A stretch of 64,000 nt of DNA. Source: Sutcliffiella deserti (GTDB lineage: Bacteria > Bacillota > Bacilli > Bacillales > Bacillaceae_I). Shown here piece after piece: positions 45,298-51,837 of this stretch. Position 1 is the stretch's first letter. The number at the start of each line of letters is the position of its first letter. Location: assembly GCF_020037475.1 (NCBI RefSeq), contig NZ_JAIQDB010000001.1:310001-374000 (forward strand), given 5' to 3'. A program made the position numbers and the translations under genes. The notes below the pieces were generated by a model. The model saw only the letters and a program-made list of their open reading frames with translations, ran no database searches and had not been told where the DNA came from.

Positions 45298-45351
45298 CTG
45301 CTTTCCCCCTTCGACAACAGCATGAAAGCGTTATCATATTTATTCTATAAA

Positions 45352-46014
45352 TTAATCTACTATTTTGGTAACTTGTGTAATATGAGGCAGTGCCGAGAGC
45401 TCAGCTATCACAGCATCATCAATATTTTGATCTACTTCAATGGTCATTAAAGCTTGTTTCCCTTTTTCCTTACGAGAAACCTCCATATGACCAATATTTA
45501 TTGTGAACTTAGCAAGTATATTCGCAACTGCTGCTATCGCACCGTATCGATCATCATGAACAACTAAAAGTGCTGGATGATTCCCGGATAATCCAAGGTC
45601 AAAGCCATTTAATTGAGTAATTTCGATTTTACCTCCACCGATAGAGATTCCAACCAATTCTAATTCTCCGTCATCATCGCCAATCATCACCTTTGCAGTG
45701 TTGGGATGGTCGGTAATAGCTTCTTCTATCTGAAAAGTGATTTTTATATCCAGAGATTCTGCTATACTCATCGAAGTTTTGATTCTTTCATCAAAAGTAT
45801 CATAGTCCAATAAACCACCGACGATTGCTACATCTGTGCCGTGACCTTTGTAGGTTTTAGCAAATGAACCATAGAAAGAAATGTTTGCCCATTTTGGCTG
45901 TCTTCCAAATAAGCTTCTTGCAACACGACCAATTCTAGCAGCACCTGCTGTATGAGAACTAGAAGGGCCAATCATAACGGGACCAATTATATCAAATACA
46001 CTTTTATATTTCAT
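45352..46014 (-). CDS. sdaAB: L-serine dehydratase, iron-sulfur beta subunit
   Basis: Beta subunit of the same enzyme. The N-terminal half has SVFDIIGPVMIGPSSSHTAGAARIG (in part), the family signature at about 5-29, and the C-terminal half is an ACT domain (KQALMTIEVDQNIDDAVIAEL). The ATG at 46014 (MKYKSVFDIIG) is used; the frame's GTG at 46023 is within the GGGAGTGGGG ribosome binding site. 220 residues. Confidence 0.96.
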   Translation of the reverse strand: MKYKSVFDIIGPVMIGPSSSHTAGAARIGRVARSLFGRQPKWANISFYGSFAKTYKGHGTDVAIVGGLLDYDTFDERIKTSMSIAESLDIKITFQIEEAITDHPNTAKVMIGDDDGELELVGISIGGGKIEITQLNGFDLGLSGNHPALLVVHDDRYGAIAAVANILAKFTINIGHMEVSRKEKGKQALMTIEVDQNIDDAVIAELSALPHITQVTKIVD

Positions 46015-46037
46015 TTTCCCCACTCCCCTTCACTACA

Positions 46038-46043
46038 ATTATA
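46038..46043 (-). promoter_or_regulatory. candidate -10 of the sdaAB-sdaAA-recG promoter
   Basis: Minus strand TATAAT directly after the fakA terminator and about 23 bp before the sdaAB ATG. The -35 region (TGTTGT at 17 bp, TTGTAA at 15 bp) is weak. Confidence 0.4.
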
Positions 46044-46070
46044 ACAAAATAATCTATTTTACAACATACA

Positions 46071-46097
46071 AAAGAAGGGTATGAAAAACCCTTCTTT
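46071..46097 (-). terminator. intrinsic terminator of yloU-fakA
   Basis: Minus strand: AAAGAAGGGT, 7-base loop, ACCCTTCTTT, then TGTATG. A 10-bp stem about 30 bp after the fakA stop codon. Confidence 0.75.
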
Positions 46098-46128
46098 AGT
46101 TGCTTTTATTTAAAGTACAAGCAGCTCT

Positions 46129-47805
46129 TTATTCAATCGAGAAAATATAGGAGTATAGCGGCTGTTTCCCGTTATGCACTTCTACTTCTGCATCAGGATA
46201 AGTCTCCTCAAGTTCCTGAACTAGCTCATTGACTTCTGACTCTGTGACATCTTCGCCATAAATGACAGTCAGTATTTCAGAGTCCTCATCCATCATGTTC
46301 TTCATCAAATCTTTAGCTGCCTGTCTCTTATCCTTGCTTGTAAGAACGATTTTCCCATCGAAAATTCCCATAAAATCATCTTTTTGGATTTCAATGCCAT
46401 CGATATTCGTGTCTCTAACAGCAAAGGTAATTTGACCTGTCTTTACTGTTTTTAGGGCTTCTCTCATTGTCTCTTCGTTTTCATCTAGCTCGCCTGTGGG
46501 ATTAAAAGCTAAAATTGCAGCCATACCTTGGGGAACTGTTTTACTTTCAACAACAGCAACGTTTTGTTCCGCAACTTCAGCAGCTTGTTTTGCAGCCATC
46601 ACAATATTGCTATTATTAGGCAGAATGATAACATTATCTGCATTTACTTCGGCAATTGCTTTTAAAATATCTTCTGTACTCGGGTTCATTGTTTGACCGC
46701 CTTCAATCACGGCTTTTGCCCCGATGCTTCTAAACATTTCTGCGATCCCTTCGCCCATTGCTACCGTGATGATACCAAACTTTTCGCGTTTCTTAGGGAC
46801 CTCTGGTGTAACTGTTGGATAATCTTCCTCCTGAAACAGAAGATTACTATGCTGTTCGCGCATGTTTTCAATTTTCATATTGATTAGGCTGCCATAGCGT
46901 TGTCCATAAGTTAGTACATCACCAGGCTGTTCTGCATGGATATGTACCTTAACAAGCTCTTCATCTGCAATAACTAAAAGAGAATCTCCGAATTCAGATA
47001 GTTCATTACGGAAGTTTTCTTCTGTGAAGGGTGATTCCTTTAATTTATCCTCTTCGAATTTAACCATAAACTCTGTACAGTAACCAAACTCAATATCTTC
47101 TGTATTAATGGAAGAATGGATATTTTTATGGTGTTCTGCACTTACTAATTCATTCATCGTTGTCGTAGGTACGATGTCTTCAATTCTTTGCCCTTTAAGT
47201 TCTGCTAAGAATCCTTCATAAATGTATACAAGACCTTGTCCACCACTATCTACTACCCCTACCTCTTTTAACACTGGTAAAAGATCAGGTGTGCGTTTTA
47301 AGGAAGCATTCGCTTCTTTTAACGTTTCCTCCATTAGCACTATTATATCTTCTTCACTTTTAGCTACAGCAATCGCTTTCTTTGCTGCATCTTTTGCTAC
47401 TGTAAGGATAGTACCTTCGACGGGCTTCATAACTGCTTTATAAGCAGTTTGCACCCCTGCTTCTAATGCTTGAGCAAAATCAGCACTGGTGATTGTCGCT
47501 TTTGATTCGATATGCTTAGAGAATCCACGGAATAACTGTGAAAGTATTACTCCTGAGTTACCTCTTGCACCCATAAGTAAACCTTTAGCCAGAGCAGAAC
47601 CGACCTTTCCAATATGTTCCGAAACATTGTTCTTAACTTCCTTCGCTCCAGAAGTTATAGAAAGGTTCATATTTGTTCCCGTATCCCCATCTGGAACCGG
47701 AAACACGTTCAACGCATCTACAGTCTTAGCGTTGTTAGATAAATGATTTGCACCTTGGATAACCATTTGTGCAAAACGTTTCCCATTTAGAACTTTAACT
47801 GACAC
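46129..47805 (-). CDS. fakA: fatty acid kinase FakA (YloV, DAK1/DegV-linked)
   Basis: ATP-binding subunit that phosphorylates fatty acids held by FakB proteins. The N-terminal DhaL domain has VDALNVFPVPDGDTGTNM at about 29-46 and the GARGNSGVILSQL loop; a middle domain and a C-terminal domain (PDAEVEVHNGKQPLYSYIFSIE, in part PLYSYIFSIE) follow. The start is a GTG at 47805 with AAGGAGG eight bases upstream; the frame's earlier first codon lies inside yloU. 558 residues. It lies 16 bp after yloU. No fakB lies in this window. Confidence 0.95.
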   Translation of the reverse strand: MSVKVLNGKRFAQMVIQGANHLSNNAKTVDALNVFPVPDGDTGTNMNLSITSGAKEVKNNVSEHIGKVGSALAKGLLMGARGNSGVILSQLFRGFSKHIESKATITSADFAQALEAGVQTAYKAVMKPVEGTILTVAKDAAKKAIAVAKSEEDIIVLMEETLKEANASLKRTPDLLPVLKEVGVVDSGGQGLVYIYEGFLAELKGQRIEDIVPTTTMNELVSAEHHKNIHSSINTEDIEFGYCTEFMVKFEEDKLKESPFTEENFRNELSEFGDSLLVIADEELVKVHIHAEQPGDVLTYGQRYGSLINMKIENMREQHSNLLFQEEDYPTVTPEVPKKREKFGIITVAMGEGIAEMFRSIGAKAVIEGGQTMNPSTEDILKAIAEVNADNVIILPNNSNIVMAAKQAAEVAEQNVAVVESKTVPQGMAAILAFNPTGELDENEETMREALKTVKTGQITFAVRDTNIDGIEIQKDDFMGIFDGKIVLTSKDKRQAAKDLMKNMMDEDSEILTVIYGEDVTESEVNELVQELEETYPDAEVEVHNGKQPLYSYIFSIE

Positions 47806-47821
47806 TAAATTTTCCTCCTTA

Positions 47822-48184
47822 TTACGGGTTCGTAACTCGAACTCCCTGTACATAAATATTTAATGATTCAACGGAAAGACCGAGCATTTGATTAAGGGTA
47901 TATTTTACTTTAGTTTGTACATTATGAGCGACTTCAGAAATTTTGGTTCCGTAACTTACAATAATGTACATATCAATATGTAGCTGATCTTCTTCCTGAC
48001 GAACAATGACACCTTTTGTGAAATTTTCTTTTCGAAGAATTTCTGATAACCCATCTTTTATTTGGTTTTTTGAAGCCATTCCTATAATTCCGTAGCAATC
48101 TATAGCCGCTCCACCTGCAATTGTTGCTACTACATCATTAGAAATATCTATTTGACCATAAGATGTTTTTAGTTCGATGGACAT
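47822..48184 (-). CDS. yloU: Asp23/Gls24 family protein YloU
   Basis: A 120-residue Asp23 (alkaline shock) family member: ISNDVVATIAGGAAIDCYGIIGMASK near the start (in part VVATIAGGAAIDCYGI) and the amphipathic VAHNVQTKVKYTLNQMLGL segment near the end. Family members associate with membranes or act in envelope stress. Conserved neighbour of fakA. AAGGGGGAAG precedes the ATG. Function in Bacillus is not settled. Confidence 0.93.
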   Translation of the reverse strand: MSIELKTSYGQIDISNDVVATIAGGAAIDCYGIIGMASKNQIKDGLSEILRKENFTKGVIVRQEEDQLHIDMYIIVSYGTKISEVAHNVQTKVKYTLNQMLGLSVESLNIYVQGVRVTNP

Positions 48185-48527
48185 AATGCTTCCCCCTTCG
48201 ATTGGTTTGTCTCCTTGTCTACTTGCTAATTTTACTATAATTTATAGGTTTTTTAAAGCAGGCGATTATTATTGTAACAATACTATTATTATACTGACTC
48301 CTGAAAACATGTATGTCAAGGCTTTTTTCTTGAAAGCTTTCATTTGAACTATTGCAAAGTGCACGGTTGTATGTTAAATTATATAAGTATTTTCAACTGT
48401 TTATTTTTAAAAATAGAAGACCATATAAGCACCTGCTTCATTAGAATGAAGGATACTTACACGGTTATTCTGACACTAAAATGAAAATATTGACTGATGT
48501 TTCTTTGTAGTTGGGAGGGAATCGAAT
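48185..48527. other. divergent yloU/rpmB intergenic region
   Basis: The only divergent promoter region in the window. For rpmB (+) a candidate TTGCAA (48352-48357), 17 bases, TAAATT (48375-48380) is seen, and CTTCATT/AATGAAG (48436-48451) can form a small hairpin in the leader. For yloU (-) a perfect TATAAT and a perfect TTGACA occur on the minus strand at about 48287-48320 but 20 bp apart, so the pairing is doubtful. TGAAAGCTTTCA at 48331-48342 is a perfect 12-bp palindrome. Confidence 0.5.
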
Positions 48528-48716
48528 ATGGCACGTAAATGTGTAATCACTGGTAAGAAAACTAGCACTGGTAATGCTCGTTCACACGCAATGAATTCTA
48601 CAAGACGTACTTGGGGTGCAAACCTACAAAAAGTACGCATCTTAGTAGATGGTAAGCCAAAGCGTGTATACGTTTCAGCTAGAGCTTTAAAATCAGGTAA
48701 AGTAGAGCGCGTATAA
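48528..48716 (+). CDS. rpmB: 50S ribosomal protein L28
   Basis: L28, 62 residues: [20 protein letters not shown] and [30 protein letters not shown] (in part) are diagnostic. It lacks the CxxC zinc motifs of the alternative L28 form; only one Cys is present. TTGGGAGGG precedes the ATG. It is the sole plus-strand gene here, in its conserved position between yloU and spoVM, with its own terminator. Confidence 0.99.
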   Translation: MARKCVITGKKTSTGNARSHAMNSTRRTWGANLQKVRILVDGKPKRVYVSARALKSGKVERV

Positions 48717-48730
48717 TTATACGCACATAC

Positions 48731-48760
48731 AAAAGCGACAGGAATCTCCTGTCGCTTTTT
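48731..48760 (+). terminator. intrinsic terminator of rpmB
   Basis: AAAAGCGACAGG, loop AATCT, CCTGTCGCTTTTT: a 12-bp perfect stem followed by T, 14 bp after the stop codon. Being symmetrical, it may also act on the other strand. Confidence 0.92.
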
Positions 48761-48810
48761 ACTTTTATTAATTACTTGTGTAAAACAAACAACATGTAAT
48801 GTTGTACTAG

Positions 48811-48920
48811 TTGTTGATTGGAGTTAGGCGTGACTAGGCCGTTTTTCCATCGGCAAGCTCAATACTCAGAAGGCTTAGCCAATGAGGCTCAGGCACCGGC
48901 CCGAATGCTAAAATCAACAA
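48811..48920 (+). repeat. degenerate family A repeat between rpmB and spoVM
   Basis: TTGTTGATT at 48811 and AATCAACAA at 48912-48920 are exact inverted ends. The interior GCTTAGCCAATGAGGCTCAG and CACCGGCCCGAATGCTAAAA matches the partial copy at 38460-38515 and, more loosely, copy 3. It lies between two convergent terminators. Confidence 0.65.
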
Positions 48921-48959
48921 CGGTATTACCATAGCCTTATGCCTGTTGGGCCACTTCTA

Positions 48960-48985
48960 TTAAAAAAGCACCTCTTAAAGGTGCT
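48960..48985 (-). terminator. intrinsic terminator of spoVM
   Basis: Minus strand: AGCACCT, loop TTAAG, AGGTGCT, then TTTTTAAT, directly after the spoVM stop codon. Confidence 0.88.
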
Positions 48986-49066
48986 CTACTCTTTTTTAAA
49001 CGAACCTAACATCGCACGAATGATTCCACCCAAAAATCTTGGTAACTTTATTGTATAAAATTTCAT
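48986..49066 (-). CDS. spoVM: stage V sporulation protein M (26 residues)
   Basis: SpoVM is an amphipathic peptide that recognises the convex forespore membrane and anchors SpoIVA to start coat assembly. The frame reads MKFYTIKLPRFLGGI then IRAMLGSFKKE, nearly identical to the B. subtilis peptide and keeping the key Pro at position 9. GGAGGGAAAGGGA precedes the ATG. It lies between rpmB and thiN as in B. subtilis. A sigma-E promoter is expected; TTATATT upstream (about 49140) is a poor match and no good -10 follows. A terminator follows the stop immediately. Confidence 0.96.
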   Translation of the reverse strand: MKFYTIKLPRFLGGIIRAMLGSFKKE

Positions 49067-49158
49067 TCCCTTTCCCTCCTCAGCACTTTTTACCACTATT
49101 AATAAATGATTAATTACGTACTAGTGTGCAGACCCGCTAAAATATAAAGTAATAATAA

Positions 49159-49800
49159 TTAATCACGGCTCCTTATCACCATTAATATGCCGTCCTTAAA
49201 TGAAAAAGTACCAATTTCATTATCAAGTTCATTACTTATACATAGTGTGTCTCCCCACTTAATATTCCTGTTTTTTAGAGGATACTTTACCCCCTCCAGT
49301 GTAAGAGCCGTAACTGTTGCTGTCACAGGAAGGAATGATATGTAAGGGTAATCCTGCCTTTTTTTAAATGAATACACACCTTCTTGCTTTAAGTATAAAA
49401 GATTTTGTTTGTCACATATTTTTATCGGTATTCCTGATTCTATTCCTTTTATTAAAAGTTGAACATTTCCTAAAAAATGATCCAGCCTTCCTCCCGTAAC
49501 ACCAAACAGGACGATACTTGTAGGCTTCTGTTTTATTGCCCAATTCATTGCAATCTCTGTATCGGTTTCATTTTTTTCACTTGGAAAAATATTAATATCT
49601 TTTAACCTACTTTTCATCTCGGAAAGTTCTACCTCTGTAACCGAATCAAAATCTCCAAATGCTTTAAATGGTGTTATATTTTCTTCTAATAGATAGTGAA
49701 CTCCTCGATCAACACCAACCCATACAACATTATCTTGGTGCACCTTCCGAAGTTCTGGTATATATTCTACAGGGCCACCTGCTACTATATGTATTATCAT
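49159..49800 (-). CDS. thiN: thiamine pyrophosphokinase (YloS)
   Basis: Converts thiamine to thiamine pyrophosphate. The N-terminal catalytic domain has VGVDRGVHYLLEENITPFKAFGDFDSV (in part DRGVHYLL and GDFDSV), NETDTEIAMNWAI and LFGVTGGRLDHFLGN, all diagnostic; the C-terminal thiamin-binding domain follows. 213 residues, normal. AAAAGGAG lies upstream of the ATG. Confidence 0.96.
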   Translation of the reverse strand: MIIHIVAGGPVEYIPELRKVHQDNVVWVGVDRGVHYLLEENITPFKAFGDFDSVTEVELSEMKSRLKDINIFPSEKNETDTEIAMNWAIKQKPTSIVLFGVTGGRLDHFLGNVQLLIKGIESGIPIKICDKQNLLYLKQEGVYSFKKRQDYPYISFLPVTATVTALTLEGVKYPLKNRNIKWGDTLCISNELDNEIGTFSFKDGILMVIRSRD

Positions 49801-49839
49801 TATAATATTACTCCTTTTTAAACTTTACTTTTAAACACA

Positions 49840-49870
49840 GAAAAAAAGCCTTCATAATGAAGACCTTTCT
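49840..49870 (-). terminator. intrinsic terminator after the 58-residue gene
   Basis: Minus strand: AGGTCTTCAT, short loop, ATGAAGGCTT, then seven T. The stem includes G-U pairs. It starts at the stop codon of the small gene and precedes thiN. Confidence 0.75.
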
Positions 49871-50047
49871 TTATATATTTGAATCATCGTAGTCATAGCG
49901 AAAGCCATCGGCTCTTGCTTTATGTTGTTGGTGAAATTTTTCAAGCACCTGTTCATACATGCTGATTTCCTGATAGTCTGTGCTATTGGCTAAAGCGGAT
50001 TGCAGCGCCTGTTCTAGAATCGCCAAGTCATCCTTTGTTATGTTCAT
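49871..50047 (-). CDS. hypothetical 58-residue protein between rpe and thiN
   Basis: I do not recognise it. The frame begins MNITKDDLAILEQALQSALA, continues NSTDYQEISMYEQVLEKFHQ and ends in an acidic, Tyr-rich tail (DGFRYDYDDSNI). It looks like two short helices, soluble and acidic, with no Cys and no membrane segment. Support for a real gene: GGAGGTAAGAG right before the ATG, no overlap with neighbours, 49 bp after rpe, and a good terminator directly after the stop. It is likely cotranscribed with rsgA-rpe. Codon use looks like that of its neighbours. Confidence 0.75.
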   Translation of the reverse strand: MNITKDDLAILEQALQSALANSTDYQEISMYEQVLEKFHQQHKARADGFRYDYDDSNI

Positions 50048-50096
50048 TCTCTTACCTCCATAACTTTTTCTTTAGCATTCCACCTTCGTTACCTGT

Positions 50097-50750
50097 TTAT
50101 GACAAGTTCCCGCGAATAGAAGATATAGCTTCCTTCCGATCAGTTTTCTGGTAGATCGCGGACCCAGCTACCAAAACATTCGCCCCTGCCTCTACACAAA
50201 GACGAGCAGTTTCTGGATTAACTCCACCATCTACCTCCACTTCTACAGAAAGTCCTTTTTCATTAATAAGTGATCGAACTTGTCTAATTTTAGAGAGTAC
50301 ATTATGAATAAATGCTTGCCCACCAAAACCAGGATTCACTGTCATTAATAAAACTAAGTCTACCTCATCTAGTATCGGGATAATACTCTCCACAGGAGTA
50401 GCAGGATTTATAACAACACCCGCTTTCACCCCTTCGGATTTTATAAGTTGAACTGTGCGATGCAGATGACGACATGCCTCTACATGAACAGAGATAATAT
50501 CTGCTCCTGCCTTCGCGAAGGCAGAGATGTAACGATCCGGGTCCTCAATCATTAAATGAACATCCAAAGGCAGAGTAGTAATTGGCCGAATTGCTTCTAC
50601 AATTAATGGACCGATTGTGATATTGGGAACAAAATGACCGTCCATCACATCGATATGGATATAATCAGCACCACCCTGATCGACTTCTTGTATATCCTTT
50701 TGTAGATTAGCAAAATCTGCGCTTAGGATAGAAGGGGCTATTTTAATCAT
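50097..50750 (-). CDS. rpe: ribulose-phosphate 3-epimerase
   Basis: Pentose phosphate enzyme interconverting ribulose-5-P and xylulose-5-P. TIM barrel with metal ligands in APSILSADFANL, IHIDVMDGHFVPN, DVHLMIEDP and VEVDGGVNPETA, and the LLMTVNPGFGGQAFI strand. 217 residues. It starts 2 bp after the rsgA stop codon, so the two are coupled. Confidence 0.98.
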   Translation of the reverse strand: MIKIAPSILSADFANLQKDIQEVDQGGADYIHIDVMDGHFVPNITIGPLIVEAIRPITTLPLDVHLMIEDPDRYISAFAKAGADIISVHVEACRHLHRTVQLIKSEGVKAGVVINPATPVESIIPILDEVDLVLLMTVNPGFGGQAFIHNVLSKIRQVRSLINEKGLSVEVEVDGGVNPETARLCVEAGANVLVAGSAIYQKTDRKEAISSIRGNLS

Positions 50751-50751
50751 C

Positions 50752-51630
50752 CTAATACCTCGGCTTTCTATCTTTTATTTCTTCTACAAATGAAACATAG
50801 TGCTTATAACGGAAGGCTGCAATCTTTTCTGTTTCTACAGCGTCTTTCACAGCACATTTAGGTTCCTTTAGATGGGTGCATTCTCTAAATTTACATTGAT
50901 CACTAATATGAACGAACTCAGGAAAACACTCTTTCACTTCTTCTGCTTCCATTTCTTGAAATTCAAGCGAACTAAATCCTGGAGTATCTGCAACAAATCC
51001 ATCATTGATTTCTATAAGCTCTACATGACGTGTTGTATGCTTACCTCGACCAAGATGAGTGGAGATATCATTTGTCTTTAATGCCAATTCTGGGCGCAAC
51101 ACATTCAATAGCGAAGATTTACCTACACCAGACTGCCCTGCTATCACAGAAGTTCGATCTTTTAGATAGGGTAAAATCTCCTTTAATCCTTCTGGATCTT
51201 TTGTAGAAATTAATATTACTTCGTAGCCTATTTTACGATAATATTCAGCAAAGAAGTTGAGTTTTTCATCCTGATCTATCAAGTCCATTTTAGAAATACA
51301 GATGAGAGGTGTCACTTCTTTTGATTCTACTAGCACCAAAAACCTGTCTAAAAGTGCAGTGCTGAACTCAGGTTCCATTGCTGAGAAGACTAAAATAGCT
51401 TGGTCAATATTTGCAATAGGAGGGCGAACCAACTCGTTTTTTCTCGGTAATACCTCGAGAATATACCCTTCCCGGTCATTATCCGCTTGAAAAACAACCG
51501 AGTCCCCAACAAGAGGGTTGATTTTATTTTTACGAAATATTCCTCTGCCTCTACATTGGGTTATAAGGCCATCCGCTGTCAAAACATAATAAAAACCACT
51601 CAGTGCTTTGACAATCTTTCCTTCTGGCAT
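50752..51630 (-). CDS. rsgA: ribosome small subunit-dependent GTPase RsgA (CpgA)
   Basis: 30S maturation GTPase; in B. subtilis it also affects cell shape and is a PrkC substrate. OB domain at the N-terminus (MPEGKIVKALSGFYYVL), then circularly permuted G motifs with G4 ISKMDLID before G1 GQSGVGKSSLLN and G3 DTPGFSSL, and a C-terminal zinc knuckle (CKFRECTHLKEPKCAVKDAV). The ATG at 51630 has AAGGAGTGAG upstream; the longer frame does not. 292 residues. Confidence 0.97.
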   Translation of the reverse strand: MPEGKIVKALSGFYYVLTADGLITQCRGRGIFRKNKINPLVGDSVVFQADNDREGYILEVLPRKNELVRPPIANIDQAILVFSAMEPEFSTALLDRFLVLVESKEVTPLICISKMDLIDQDEKLNFFAEYYRKIGYEVILISTKDPEGLKEILPYLKDRTSVIAGQSGVGKSSLLNVLRPELALKTNDISTHLGRGKHTTRHVELIEINDGFVADTPGFSSLEFQEMEAEEVKECFPEFVHISDQCKFRECTHLKEPKCAVKDAVETEKIAAFRYKHYVSFVEEIKDRKPRY

Positions 51631-51719
51631 ACTCTCACTCCTTGTAATTAATGGCTGTTTTCGCATTGATTGTTGCTTTTACGTAAGTTGATATAACACG
51701 TTACTATCGTTGATGTCGT

Positions 51720-51833
51720 GCTCTTTTCCTGTTTAACTTAATAGAATCCTCTTAATTTTGTGTGGATAGGAGAGTAAAAAATCCAATTGCCGATTTTTTA
51801 CGGGCTTACAGCAACAATCTTTACGAAAAGAGC
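51720..51833 (-). repeat. MITE-like element of about 114 bp (family B, copy 2)
   Basis: Inverted ends GCTCTTTTC (51720) and GAAAAGAGC (51825-51833). Reverse complement of copy 1 at 26079. It abuts the prkC stop codon (prkC ends at 51838). A further half-copy of one end is visible at 51653-51683 (GGCTGTTTTCGCATTGATTG then TTGCTTTTACG), so the locus may be a composite of two insertions. Confidence 0.75.
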
Positions 51834-51837
51834 TTAA

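Noticed and set aside
44822-45325. 167-codon plus-strand frame opposite sdaAA
   Set aside because: Antisense shadow; sdaAA is complete and conserved, and there is no ribosome binding site for the plus frame.
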